A stretch of 64,000 bases of DNA from Sanguibacter gelidistatuariae (GTDB lineage Bacteria > Actinomycetota > Actinomycetes > Actinomycetales > Cellulomonadaceae). Under the pieces are notes generated by a model that saw nothing but the letters and a program-made list of their open reading frames with translations, searched no databases and had not been told where the DNA came from. The position numbers were made by a program, and so were the translations under genes. Shown one piece after another: positions 55,790 through 64,000 of this stretch. The stretch lies in contig NZ_FMYH01000002.1 of NCBI RefSeq assembly GCF_900096585.1, forward strand, positions 579,997-643,996, read 5' to 3'. Each line of letters opens with the position of its first letter. Position 1 is the first letter of the stretch.

Positions 55790-56124
55790 CCAAGCGGGAT
55801 GATGCGGCACTGACGGAGATCGTCCGACTGTGTGGCGTCGGCGCGAATCTCGTGGCACGCGGCGACGAGTGGTACCTCGGGGACCCTGACAACGTTCCGG
55901 GCCTTGCGGCAGAGTCGCTGATCATCAAGATCAGCGAGAATGTGGCTCGTCTGAGCGACGCCACGACCGACCGGCATCCCGAAGTGCCATGGTCATTGAT
56001 CAAGCGGATGCGGGACCGGCTGGCGCATCACTACGAGGGCACCGACTACGGGGCGGTCTGGGACACGATGATCGTCGACCTGCCGGCGATCAGCAGATAC
56101 ATCCAGTCGCTCTCGGCAGAGTGA
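55786..56124 (+). CDS. HEPN toxin (HepT/DUF86 family)
   Basis: 112 residues, all-helical. The RNase motif Rx4H is R76-x4-H81 in RMRDRLAHHYEGTDY, followed by tyrosines at the position modified in known HepT proteins. It overlaps the MNT gene by ATGA and forms an intact type VII-like toxin-antitoxin pair with it. Confidence 0.88.
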   Translation: MTKRDDAALTEIVRLCGVGANLVARGDEWYLGDPDNVPGLAAESLIIKISENVARLSDATTDRHPEVPWSLIKRMRDRLAHHYEGTDYGAVWDTMIVDLPAISRYIQSLSAE

Positions 56125-56204
56125 GCGAACTCGGCTGAGCCGCGTTGTCTTGGGTGCGCACCATGGTGTGCCCACGGAGGTCACACTCTGGCCTCGTGCA
56201 GGAA

Positions 56205-56789
56205 CTACCCCTCCGGGACCGTGCTCACCTGCTTGGCTGGCACGCCAACGACCACAGCCCTCGCAGGCACGTCCTTGGTGACGACCGCCCCCGCGCCCAC
56301 GACGGCCCCATCGCCGATCGTCACGCCTGGTAAGACAGTCACGTTGGCCCCCAACCAGACTCCCCGCCCGATCACTACGCGAGCCGGGTGCATATCGGCT
56401 CGTCGACTCGGCGCCATGTCGTGGTTCAACGTCGTGATGACGGCGTTGTGGCCGATGAGGGATCCATCGCCGATCGCGATGCCGCCCTGGTCCTGGAACC
56501 GGCAGCCGCTGTTGACGAACACGTTCTCACCGAAACGAATGTTCTTGCCGAAGTCGGCGCTGAAAGGTGGGAAGAGCTGGAAGGACTCAGGGACCTCGCG
56601 CCCGGTCAGCTCGCTCATCAGGACCCGTACCTCGACGGGGGAGTGGTAGCGACCGTTGAGGTCGGCGGTGATGCGCAGCGACTCCTGGCTCGTGGCGTGC
56701 ATAGCCGCGTGGTGCGGTGAACCGCCGGGAATCGTCTCTCCGGCGTTCAGTGCAGTCAGGAGGTCGTCGAGTCCTTGAATTTCGGCCAT
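56205..56789 (-). CDS. Hexapeptide-repeat sugar O-acetyltransferase (Maa/LacA type)
   Basis: 194 residues: Mac domain at the N-terminus and left-handed beta-helix repeats (IAIGDG, VVIGRG, VTIGDG) with the catalytic histidine in LNHDM. Transfers acetyl from acetyl-CoA to a sugar or similar acceptor. ATG 56789. Isolated gene in the accessory region. Confidence 0.9.
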   Translation of the reverse strand: MAEIQGLDDLLTALNAGETIPGGSPHHAAMHATSQESLRITADLNGRYHSPVEVRVLMSELTGREVPESFQLFPPFSADFGKNIRFGENVFVNSGCRFQDQGGIAIGDGSLIGHNAVITTLNHDMAPSRRADMHPARVVIGRGVWLGANVTVLPGVTIGDGAVVGAGAVVTKDVPARAVVVGVPAKQVSTVPEG

Positions 56790-56921
56790 CTGCCCAGGAT
56801 ATCGTTCGTCGCCTTGCGCCGGAGGGCCCGTGGCCTTGGTCAGTCCTGGTCGCGTCCGGATGAGTGCTTCCGGGGGATGGCATGGGCTGCGTCCTCTTAT
56901 CGGCTGCTACGGTCGGCCGGT

Positions 56922-57413
56922 ATGAGGATAATTCGACCAGCGGCCCTCATTGCTGCGCTGCTCGTGAGCATGACTGTCACGGGGTGCTCCGCGTCCGACG
57001 TCTGTACCGCCGTGGGGTGGAACAACGTCGTCAGCATCGATATCGATGGCACGGCGGGTGACGTCGCGGCCATCGAGCTGTGCGAAGACAGCGTGTGTGC
57101 GGTGGTGGCTCCCGTTCAGCAGGCTGTTGAAGCTCCAACAGTTGTCGCGACGCTGATGCCAGAAGACCTGGCTACCTTGGCGCCTACTTCCGCAGCAACC
57201 GACTTGCCCTTCTTCGTTGCGCATGTCGACGAACGGACCTGGTACGTCTCGACGGACATGACGACCCCAGATGCGCTGACGGTGCGAGCGCTGTCTCCGG
57301 CAGGGGACGTCCTCGTCGCCGAAGAGGTTGCGCTCGATTGGCGGCGGGTGGGTGGCAGCGCGCAGTGCGGGGGACCGAGCGAGGCCGGGCCCATCACCCT
57401 CGACATCCCCTAG
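56922..57413 (+). CDS. Small lipoprotein, unknown function
   Basis: 163 residues with a lipoprotein signal (lipobox TVTGC) and a beta-rich domain with cysteine pairs in the first third (DVCTAV, LCEDSVC) and one near the end. No family recognised. TACGGT eight bases before the ATG and no ribosome site. Its TAG overlaps that of the converging RidA gene by four bases (CTAG). Confidence 0.7.
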   Translation: MRIIRPAALIAALLVSMTVTGCSASDVCTAVGWNNVVSIDIDGTAGDVAAIELCEDSVCAVVAPVQQAVEAPTVVATLMPEDLATLAPTSAATDLPFFVAHVDERTWYVSTDMTTPDALTVRALSPAGDVLVAEEVALDWRRVGGSAQCGGPSEAGPITLDIP

Positions 57414-57817
57414 TCGAGGATCGCCGTAGCCTCGACCTCGACGAGGACGTCGGGCACGAACAGGCAGGCCACCCCGATGAGCGACGCCGGCGGCATGGGC
57501 GCGGGGATGGCGAGGTCCGCGGCCACGCGCCCGATGCCCGCCATGACCTCATCCATCTTGTCGGGCGTCCAGTCGGTCACGTAGAAGGTCAGGCGCAGCA
57601 CGTCGTCGAAGGTGGCACCCGCGCCCGCCAGGCCGAGTGCGGTGTTGCGTAGTGCCTGCGCCACCTGGGAGGCGAGGTCCCCTGCGACGAGCTGCCCCTC
57701 GCTGTCGGTGCCGACCTGGCCGGCTACGTGCACGTGACGGGTGCCGGTGCCGACCGCGACGTGGTGGTAGGGGACGGGCTGGGCCATCGTCGTGGGGCTC
57801 AACAGGTGGACGGTCAT
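57410..57817 (-). CDS. RidA/YjgF family protein
   Basis: 135 residues. Pattern of RidA-like proteins (VHVAGQVGTDSEGQLV, DVLRLTFYVTDW, PASLIGVACLFVPDVLVEVEATA) including an expected glutamate near the end. RidA deaminates reactive enamines; subgroups vary. The canonical arginine is not evident in the PPASL segment, so activity may differ. GGAG precedes ATG 57817. Divergent from the second HxlR gene. Confidence 0.87.
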   Translation of the reverse strand: MTVHLLSPTTMAQPVPYHHVAVGTGTRHVHVAGQVGTDSEGQLVAGDLASQVAQALRNTALGLAGAGATFDDVLRLTFYVTDWTPDKMDEVMAGIGRVAADLAIPAPMPPASLIGVACLFVPDVLVEVEATAILD

Positions 57818-57897
57818 GGTGTCTCCTCAGGTGGGAATCATTCTGGTATCCCCTTTATACTTAGTCGCCTCAGGGAACTTCAACGAGACCAGGTATC

Positions 57898-58272
57898 GTG
57901 CCGGACACCGCGCATCCCACCGATGACCGCCTCGAGATCGGGGCGCAGCACCGCGAGATCCTTGACCAGGTGCTCGACAAGTGGTCCCTGCAGGTGCTCG
58001 AGGAGCTGTGCGAGCGCCCGCTGCGATTCAATGCGATCCGCCGAGCAGTGCCTGCCGTCACGCAGAAATCCCTCACCGCGACGCTGCGGCGACTGGAGCG
58101 CAACGGCGTCGTCGAGCGGGTGATCGTGCGGCCGCGACCGGTCGTGGTCGAGTACCGCATCACGTTGCTCGGCAAGTCGTTGCGCGAGCCGATCGACGCA
58201 TTGCTGCGCTGGACCGGCGCGAATATGGTGGCGGTCGAGCGGGCACGGGAGCGATTCGACGACGAGATCTGA
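57898..58272 (+). CDS. HxlR-family transcriptional regulator
   Basis: 124 residues with clear HxlR wHTH (DQVLDKWSLQVLEELCERPLRFNAIRRAV, then LTATLRRLERNGVVER). GTG 57898. The 80-bp region shared with the ridA-like gene likely contains its operator, so it probably controls that gene. Confidence 0.9.
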   Translation: MPDTAHPTDDRLEIGAQHREILDQVLDKWSLQVLEELCERPLRFNAIRRAVPAVTQKSLTATLRRLERNGVVERVIVRPRPVVVEYRITLLGKSLREPIDALLRWTGANMVAVERARERFDDEI

Positions 58273-58387
58273 GCCTTGAGTCACCGCATGGAATGAGCGC
58301 CTGCGCACGCACACCGTCGCACCTCGGTATCCACAGGGATCAACACCCTGAACGACGCGATGTCAGCGGCCCGTGCCACGGTGGAGC

Positions 58388-58804
58388 ATGGACATAAACC
58401 CAATCACCGAAGAAGCTGAGAACATCGTTTTCGACGCTGTCTTGGCGCTCGTCACTCCCCGGGTGGGTGAGTGCCTCGCCTGCTTTGTCGCTCGTCAGGT
58501 CGACCAGTTCGGGTGCGACTCGACCCATCGATTCTTCCTGCTCTACCGCGATCAACGGGCACCCCGCGCCTCGGCGCTGCTCGATCGACTGTCGGCGATG
58601 GGGGCTTACTGCGACTGCGAGATGTTTCTGAATGCCTATGAACTCGCCGAGCGCTTCTGGAAGCCGGGCGCCTGGCTTCCGGGTGCGGACGGTGGTGAGG
58701 AGTGGTGGGACCCCGAGCCACCCGAGAAAGCCCCTCCGTGCGAGGGCGTCCGGCGGGGATCGACCAAACCCTGCACCATCTGGGAGCGCATCGCGCGCGG
58801 ATGA
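58388..58804 (+). CDS. DUF2695-containing protein
   Basis: 138 residues. The C-terminal part contains the DUF2695-like block YCDCEMFLNAYELAERFW; the N-terminal 60 residues hold two close cysteines (ECLAC). No known function. GGAG lies close before ATG 58388. It is between HxlR and P450 genes on the same strand. Confidence 0.72.
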   Translation: MDINPITEEAENIVFDAVLALVTPRVGECLACFVARQVDQFGCDSTHRFFLLYRDQRAPRASALLDRLSAMGAYCDCEMFLNAYELAERFWKPGAWLPGADGGEEWWDPEPPEKAPPCEGVRRGSTKPCTIWERIARG

Positions 58805-58982
58805 CCTGACCGGTCACGCGTCGTCGGGCAGGCAGGGGTGCGAGCGCGTCGAGTCCTAGTCGGAGGTCCTATCTGAGCGTCGATCTGCCATGGTGTAGTG
58901 CACACGGGGGCATACCGGAGTGCTCACCTGCGGGACGTGGTGGCGTTCCGATTGCGCATCGATCCCTGAGGGGGAGTCCGTC

Positions 58983-60146
58983 ATGACCGAGACCGAGACC
59001 GAGACCGATACTGAGACCGTCTGGAACATGCGTTCGCCGCAGGTTCAGGCCGATCAGCTTGCCTCCTACGACGCTATGCGGGCACGGTGCCCGGTGGCCC
59101 ACGGATCCGATGGTTCCTGGACGGTATTCGGGCACGCCGACACAGTGGCGATCCTTGAGGACCCGGACACGTTCTCCAACGAGGTCTCCAGCCACCTCGC
59201 GGTCCCGAACGGCTTCGACGCGCCCGCCCACGCCGCTTACCGGGACGTGATCGACCGCTACTTCACGGCGGAGCGGCTCGCCGTCTTCGAGCCGGTGTGT
59301 CGAGCCATCTGCGCCGACCTTGTCGCGGGCCTCGCCCACGACAGAGACATCGAGGTCATGGCGACCCTCGGAGACCCCGTCGCGACCGACCTGCAGTGCG
59401 CCTTCATGGGGTGGCCGCTTGCGATGCGGGAACCGCTCGAGGGATGGGTCCGCAAGAACCACGCCGCCAGCAGGTCGGGTGATCGCAACCGCATGGCCGA
59501 GGTGGCCGAGGAGTTCGACTCCTTCATCCGCGCGGAGCTCGATGCTCGCCGCGCCGACCCCGGCAAGACCGACGATCCGACGACGCGGTTGCTCGCCGAG
59601 ACCGTCGACGGCCGCGCGCTCACCGATGAGGAGATCGTCTCCATCATCCGCAACTGGACCGTCGGGGAGCTCGGCACCATCTCGGCTGCCGTCGGGATCA
59701 TCCTGCACTTCCTGGCCACCCACCCGGAGGAGCAGCGCCGGATCCGCGCTGGTGAGTGGGACCTGGACGCGGTCACCGACGAGCTGCAACGACTCGGCGC
59801 CCCGCTCGTCGCGAACCGGCGACGCACGACGACCCCGGTGACGATCGGTGGGCAGGAGATCCCGGCCGAGGAGAAGATCGTCGTCCTGTGGGCCTCGGCC
59901 AATCGGGACGAAGCCGTCTTCCCCGACCCCGACGCCTTCAACCCGACCGCCAACCGGCCGCATAATCTCGTCTACGGCCGTGGCGTCCACTACTGCCCGG
60001 GTGCGGGCCTGGCCAGGTTGGAGCTGCGCGTCCTTCTGGAGGAGCTGTTCGCGGCTACGACGGGGATCGAGGCTGGAACGGTGGCACCGGTCCTGGCGCA
60101 CTTCCCCGCAGGCGGGTATCAAGAAGTCAGCGTCCGGCTGCGGTAG
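58983..60146 (+). CDS. Cytochrome P450
   Basis: 387 residues, soluble bacterial type. The heme-binding loop is YGRGVHYCPGAG with Cys338, and the K-helix E267-L-Q-R270 is present. The I-helix reads VGELGT (227-232) rather than the usual (A/G)Gx(D/E)T, so the acidic residue that helps protonate oxygen is missing. A Thr-Glu repeat opens the protein. GGGGGAG precedes ATG 58983. No ferredoxin or reductase gene is adjacent; substrate unknown. Confidence 0.92.
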   Translation: MTETETETDTETVWNMRSPQVQADQLASYDAMRARCPVAHGSDGSWTVFGHADTVAILEDPDTFSNEVSSHLAVPNGFDAPAHAAYRDVIDRYFTAERLAVFEPVCRAICADLVAGLAHDRDIEVMATLGDPVATDLQCAFMGWPLAMREPLEGWVRKNHAASRSGDRNRMAEVAEEFDSFIRAELDARRADPGKTDDPTTRLLAETVDGRALTDEEIVSIIRNWTVGELGTISAAVGIILHFLATHPEEQRRIRAGEWDLDAVTDELQRLGAPLVANRRRTTTPVTIGGQEIPAEEKIVVLWASANRDEAVFPDPDAFNPTANRPHNLVYGRGVHYCPGAGLARLELRVLLEELFAATTGIEAGTVAPVLAHFPAGGYQEVSVRLR

Positions 60147-60512
60147 GACCTGGTCTCGACCCGCGGCTCTCAGCTGGAACGTCGTGATGGGGCACCAGTC
60201 AGACGGGCCCGCAACCGCGCTGCCTGCGACGGTGCCTGTGCAACGCCTCCCGGGTCTCCTCTGGCTCCAGTTCGGGAGCCGAGCGCGGAATCGGCGGAAG
60301 ATAAGCGGCAGACCCGCTGGAAGTCACCACTTTCACGGTACCGACCGTGATCGCTTTTTGGACTCTGGCGGCGGTGCCGACGGCGAACGGTGAAGCGCGC
60401 ACTGTCCAAGACCTTGCTGAGCGGATAGAGCCGTGAGTGCACGGTTCACACAACTCAGTCCGATTGGCTGCCGTCGAGATGGTCGCCGACTCCGGCCACG
60501 GCGGGCCGTGTC
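60147..60512. other. 366-bp region, possible small ORF only
   Basis: Between P450 and the converging unknown gene. On the minus strand a 43-codon frame (60199-60327, GTG) reads SAAYLPPIPRSAPELEPEET and is protein-like, with TACCGT seven bases upstream, but it has no recognisable family. Nothing else supported. Confidence 0.3.
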
Positions 60513-61793
60513 TCAATCAGCTCGCCTGCGTCGGAAGACAGTTCTCCACCACGCGAAGAAGTCTCGCCTGGGTGCCGCAGGCAGCCAGGGCCAGAACTCG
60601 TCGAAGCTCGCCGGGCGACTTCCGTCGAGGAAGGCCCTCGCCTCGCGTCGTGCGATCGCCTCGAGCCGGACGACGTCGAGGCCCGCATACTCCCAGTCGT
60701 TGTAGAGATCGTCGAGGTCCACGAAGGCTTGGCAGTCCGGATCGCCGTCGTGGTCGATCTCGCAATGCGCCCAGAACGACAGCTCCCGGAGCGTCAGGCG
60801 ACCGTCGAGGAAGCGTCGGAGGCGCGCGACGAGCCCGGCGCGATCGGCGCTCACACGCAGCAGGTCATCGACGCCGAGCTCACCGAGCGTCGACGTCAGG
60901 ATCGGGCCGACAACCGCCTGCGGTTCGCGCGGCGAGGTACCGGCAAGGACCCGAAGGCTGGGGGAATCGAATCCCCTAACCAGAAGGTCGGTTGCCGCGT
61001 CGACCAGCTCAGCGGTCCCCTCTTTTGGATCGGTGCGCCAGATGCCGATCGGCTCGGCCAGAACCGACCTGATGACATGGTGCCCTGTCCCTGTCCCCGA
61101 CGTTGCAGTGAAGTTCCATGGTGCGCCGGCGATAGGAGCGGGGTTGTCGATCAGGTACAGCTGCCCGAGCACGAAGAGCAGCATCAACGCGACTCGGTAG
61201 TGTGCCCCATCACCTTCGCGTCCCTCGATGTGCACCCGGCCCCGGGCAGAATCAAGAGCCTGTTGGAGCGCGGTGGGATCGAGGACGGTTGACCGGGGCG
61301 AACGGACGACCTCGTCCACGACGGCCAGGATCAGTCTTCCGTGTGGATGGGCGCTCAGTTTGGCTGACTGCGAGCGTCGCCGCCACGCGGTCAGCGTCTG
61401 GGTCGCGCCTTCGCGCTCGTCGCCATGCCAGCGCATGGGCACCCGGGCAGTCGCGTTTTCAAGTCGAGGGAACCGGAGCCCCGATGCCTTCTGCCGACGT
61501 CGGGCCTCAGCGTACGTTGCAGCGTTCTCCAAGTACGTTGCCCTCTCGGCCTCAAGGAGATCGATGGCAGGAAGCAGGAACTCATTGCTGCGCCACGGGA
61601 TCCCCAGCTGCTTCTCCAAGAACGACCACGTGGCGGTGAAACCGATCGGCTGGGAGCGTTGGATGCAGGAGCCGAGCGCATGGAGACGATGGGCGTGCGG
61701 CAGTCTCACGTCGCGCACGCGCCGTGCCTCACGTCCGAACCCCATGGAGAGAATGTACGCGGTCAGAGCCTTGACGGGACGTGTGAGAGCCAC
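60513..61793 (-). CDS. Unknown protein, 426 residues
   Basis: No family recognised. No signal peptide; one hydrophobic stretch ([20 protein letters not shown], about 200-220) could be a buried helix. The C-terminal third is acidic and aromatic ([30 protein letters not shown]), ending in a Trp/Phe/Arg-rich tail. The start is uncertain (GTG 61793 or ATG near 61745). It directly adjoins the ychF fragment and lies at the right end of the putative island, where element-borne genes are expected. Confidence 0.6.
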   Translation of the reverse strand: MALTRPVKALTAYILSMGFGREARRVRDVRLPHAHRLHALGSCIQRSQPIGFTATWSFLEKQLGIPWRSNEFLLPAIDLLEAERATYLENAATYAEARRRQKASGLRFPRLENATARVPMRWHGDEREGATQTLTAWRRRSQSAKLSAHPHGRLILAVVDEVVRSPRSTVLDPTALQQALDSARGRVHIEGREGDGAHYRVALMLLFVLGQLYLIDNPAPIAGAPWNFTATSGTGTGHHVIRSVLAEPIGIWRTDPKEGTAELVDAATDLLVRGFDSPSLRVLAGTSPREPQAVVGPILTSTLGELGVDDLLRVSADRAGLVARLRRFLDGRLTLRELSFWAHCEIDHDGDPDCQAFVDLDDLYNDWEYAGLDVVRLEAIARREARAFLDGSRPASFDEFWPWLPAAPRRDFFAWWRTVFRRRRAD

Positions 61794-61832
61794 TCAGGAT
61801 ACAGATCGCGGAGCGTGTCCCGGTCGGTGGCG

Positions 61833-62029
61833 GGACGGCCCCGCGGGCCGCCGGCGTGATCCACACCGACTTCGAGCGCAGCTCCATCAAGGCCGGGGTC
61901 ATCTCCTTCGACGACCTCGTCGAGGCCGGCTCGGTCGCCGCCGCCCGCTCGGCGGGCAAGGCCCGCATCGAGGGCAAGGACTACGTCATGTACGACGGGG
62001 ACGTGGTGGAATTTCGCTTTAATGTGTAG
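61833..62029 (+). pseudogene. Duplicated 3' end of ychF
   Basis: 197 bp match ychF 49627-49823 without gaps at 188 positions. It encodes the last 65 residues of the TGS domain, with no internal stop, and ends VEFRFNV-stop. Four of the nine differences fall in the last 18 coding bases and all are silent there. It has no 5' part. This is the expected footprint of an element that integrated at the ychF 3' end. Confidence 0.9.
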
Positions 62030-62047
62030 TCGAGTTCCGGTTCAACC
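62006..62047. repeat. att-like direct repeat, right copy
   Basis: Partner of 53733-53774 (36 of 42 identical). After the ychF-like stop comes TCGA and then GTTCCGGTTCAACC, which resembles the ychF tail GAGTTCCGGTTTAAC a second time, so two versions of the core lie side by side. Confidence 0.55.
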
Positions 62048-62480
62048 ACTTGAGATGACGGCGGCCAGCGACCTACTGAACCCGTTGCTGGCCAAGCTTT
62101 CGGCCATTCGTGCGGGCAAGTTGCCACAGGCGTGTGCGGCGCTTCTTCTTGGAAGGTGGCGCAGCGTCGTTGCCAGGCGCATCGTCAGCGAGCCGTTGCC
62201 TGAATGAGGGCCGGCGCGGCGCTGCTCGTGGTTTGGTGGAAGTGCTCTTCCTCGGCCTCGTGTCTCTCTCGATCCTCGGGCGTGAAGTGCATGGTGCCGC
62301 GGAAGGCCCGGTGGTCCACGTCGATTAGGGGGAGGCCGCAGTCGGGGCGCGCATCTCCTTTCACCCGCCTGATCGGTCAGGCTTCTGGCTGGAACCACCA
62401 GTCCGCCGGTGGCACTGGAACTCCCGCAGGCGGACTTGCGGTCGGTCAGCGTTGTCGGACCCTGAAGGTAGATTCAGGAC
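62030..62480. other. 451-bp region without a clear gene
   Basis: No ORF with good support. On the minus strand, 62300-62190 encodes a protein-like stretch (MHFTPEDRERHEAEEEHF) that is not joined to a start with a ribosome site; it may be a gene relic. The rest looks non-coding. Confidence 0.4.
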
Positions 62481-62750
62481 GTGAACTTCCCGAATCCAAA
62501 CCAGCACACAGGCCCAATGGCGGGCCATGTGAGAAAGGGGCGCGTCTACAAGTCCCCGCTGGCTGCTACAGGTGTGTTGAGCATCGCGAACTGGCTCAAG
62601 GATGACCTTCCGGATCTCATTTGGCCCGCCCTCGTCCTCGCCGAGCTGGGCAACGACAGCGTCCGGCAGTGCGTGACGTGGCAGGAGGGTGTGCAGGAGA
62701 GCATCCGAGATCGTCGTGGAGGAGGCCAATCGCCGTGGCCTTCTTTCTGA
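62481..62750 (+). pseudogene. Fragment of an unknown conserved-type protein, frameshifted
   Basis: Opens with GTG and reads GRVYKSPLAATGVLSIANWL, then DLIWPALVLAELG and TWQEGVQESI, a globular protein start. After about residue 75 this frame becomes low-quality, whereas the next frame continues plausibly (EIVVEEANRRGLLSEGVLF) to a stop at about 62779. A single frameshift near 62700 plus loss of the rest would explain this. Function unknown. Confidence 0.5.
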
Positions 62751-62843
62751 AGGTGTCCTATTCACGGGACGGTCGTCATGCTAATCTGACGCCAGATCAG
62801 CGTTGATCGGCAGCGCTGCATGCTGTCAAGCAGGGGGAATGAA

Positions 62844-63371
62844 ATGAGAGTTTCCAGGAGTCTCGGCTTGCTGGGCGTCTTGGTTGCCGCTGTGCTCGTG
62901 ACCGGAGCCAGCTTGGGTCAGGCCAGTTCCGCCACCCCGGCAGCGGGAGCATCAGCGAGTGCCGTTCTGCCGCCGTTGGCGGAGCCGATAGACATGAATG
63001 CGGAGGCTCTGGCCGTGGGATGTACGCACATGACTGACTGGTACCTGTGATGTCGGTGCCCGAGCGGCTACACCGTACATATCTCATGGACTGCTGTGAA
63101 GGCTACTTCGCGACTGTGGTACGGCAAGACGTTCAATCACATGGCAACGGTCCGAGGCGGGATCGGCGACGCGGTGTGGGGCGCGAGCCCGCGGGAGTAC
63201 ACAGGACTGGGGGCGAAGACCTTCACTGTCTACACGAACGGTCCGGTGTACTACGCGCCTGGTGGTGGCGCTCAGACGGACGACGTTGAGAACATGAGCG
63301 CGAAGTGGCTCAATGTCTCCCGGATTGCTTCCGCGGAGCAACCCTCGCTGCTGATGGCGGCGATTTCGTGA
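62844..63371 (+). pseudogene. Secreted small protein gene interrupted by one in-frame TGA
   Basis: ATG 62844 after GGGGG starts a signal peptide (SLGLLGVLVAAVLVTGASLG) and continues to DWYL, then TGA at 63048-63050. The same frame goes on without break (CRCPSGYTVHISWTAVKATS, later YTGLGAKTFTVYTNGPVYYA) to a stop at 63371, for 175 residues in all. The second part is protein-like with two cysteines just after the TGA. It is either a nonsense mutation, a sequencing error or read-through; a selenocysteine element is not evident. No family recognised. Confidence 0.6.
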
Positions 63372-64000
63372 CTCGGTCGTCCCGCGGTGACGCCTCTACC
63401 CGGCGAAAGTTCGCTGGGTATAAATGGATCCTGATGGGGGCGCTGGCAATACCAGTGCTTGCCGGATGTGCGTCAGGAGGTACCGGTGAAACTGGCCAGG
63501 CAAGCGCTGCGCCTCCTACTCCGTCCGCACCTTCAACTCCACAGATGGGCCCCCTGGTCACGTTGATCGGATCAGGCGACGAGTTCACCGTCACCACGCC
63601 ACCAGCAACAGCAGAAGGATGGGAGTTAATCGCTAAGGGTCGAGGATGCACCCTTAAATGGTCTCGGTACGATCCGACTAGTGACATAACGAACGTGAAG
63701 GAAGGTTCAGAGGCGGCTCTTCTTTCCATTCCTGGGGTCGACTCGACTGCTCCGCTGAGCAATGGGCTGGTCGCGCTTGACGGCGACCCGAAGGTCGAGG
63801 TCGAAGCAGGCATGAACGTGGCTGTCGTCGAATGGTCCAGCGGCGAGGGAAGTGCCATTGGTGCAGCGCGCGCCAGCTTGGTCCCCGAGTTCGATGGAGG
63901 GCAAGTATCGCAGGGAGTGCTGCTTTTGCTTGAGTGCGGAGGGGGTGACGCTTCGGCAGTGTGGAATGACCTGCTTCCGTCAATCCGCATAGGTTTGTGG
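63368..64000 (+). CDS. Lipoprotein, unknown function, cut by the window end
   Basis: 211 codons, open at the right edge. GTG 63368 overlaps the previous stop (GTGA). A positively charged start precedes a lipoprotein signal with lipobox LAGC (cysteine about 38), a Thr/Pro/Ser linker and a beta-rich domain with cysteines in GRGCTLKW and LLECGGG. No family recognised. Probably translated with the interrupted secreted gene just before it; both may serve one extracellular function. Confidence 0.7.
   Translation, partial: MTRSSRGDASTRRKFAGYKWILMGALAIPVLAGCASGGTGETGQASAAPPTPSAPSTPQMGPLVTLIGSGDEFTVTTPPATAEGWELIAKGRGCTLKWSRYDPTSDITNVKEGSEAALLSIPGVDSTAPLSNGLVALDGDPKVEVEAGMNVAVVEWSSGEGSAIGAARASLVPEFDGGQVSQGVLLLLECGGGDASAVWNDLLPSIRIGLW

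Noticed and set aside
62008-62047. GGTTCAACC near 62040 taken for a tRNA T-loop
   Set aside because: No acceptor stem, D-arm or anticodon arm can be built; the bases are part of the ychF-tail repeat.
63048-63090. Possible SECIS hairpin after the in-frame TGA
   Set aside because: Only a 5-bp CGGTG/CACCG stem with a 12-base loop starts right after the TGA; it lacks the features of known bacterial SECIS elements.

Overview
The window is high-GC DNA (roughly 70 percent by eye) with GTG and TTG starts, actinobacterial families (DUF3090, SCO1664 and MSMEG_4193-type neighbours; DUF222-HNH; PIN-PhoH) and many TAnnnT boxes 6-8 nt before start codons. It looks like chromosome of a Micrococcales-type actinobacterium, perhaps near Cellulomonas or Sanguibacter; that placement is inference. 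No rRNA, tRNA, CRISPR array, integrase or complete insertion sequence was found.

Layout. 1-9.5 kb, minus strand: a type I restriction-modification locus in the order HTH/pseudo-methylase, hsdM, hsdS, small membrane protein, higB-like toxin, Xre-ImmA/IrrE antitoxin-peptidase, hsdR (cut by the window edge). A short plus-strand set follows (DUF3892, a paralogue of the membrane protein, a secreted protein). 11.4-17.9 kb: a LacI-controlled sugar cluster with ABC binding protein, two permeases and a GH127 beta-L-arabinofuranosidase, closed by a strong hairpin. 17.9-30.5 kb: membrane alpha/beta hydrolase, nhaA, a large LxxG-repeat membrane protein, a two-component system, DUF1697, a DHA2 drug exporter, PhoH, and FUSC divergent from MarR over a palindromic operator. 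31-37.9 kb: core metabolism (fumC, beta-carbonic anhydrase, PfkB kinase, xseB, xseA, ispH) and a lipoprotein. 38-42.4 kb: a DUF222-HNH protein, a 600-bp gap and an LRR protein with an Imm26-like start. 42.4-52.6 kb: cysM, rmuC, an ABC exporter pair, an MFS exporter, ychF and the SCO1664/DUF3090/phosphatase cluster.

52.7-64 kb is accessory: RCC1-repeat protein, HxlR regulators, a decayed higBA pair abutting an HTH-MNT/HEPN toxin-antitoxin module, acetyltransferase, RidA, P450, several unknowns and pseudogenes. The last codons of ychF recur there twice: a 197-bp, about 95 percent identical copy ends at 62029, and a shorter recoded tail lies at 53733-53774. This suggests past site-specific integration at the ychF 3' end.

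Strongest leads: the toxin-antitoxin pair and catalytically degenerate methylase built into the type I R-M operon; the repeated ychF tail; the LxxG-repeat protein beside a two-component system; and a secreted gene interrupted by a single in-frame TGA near the right edge.
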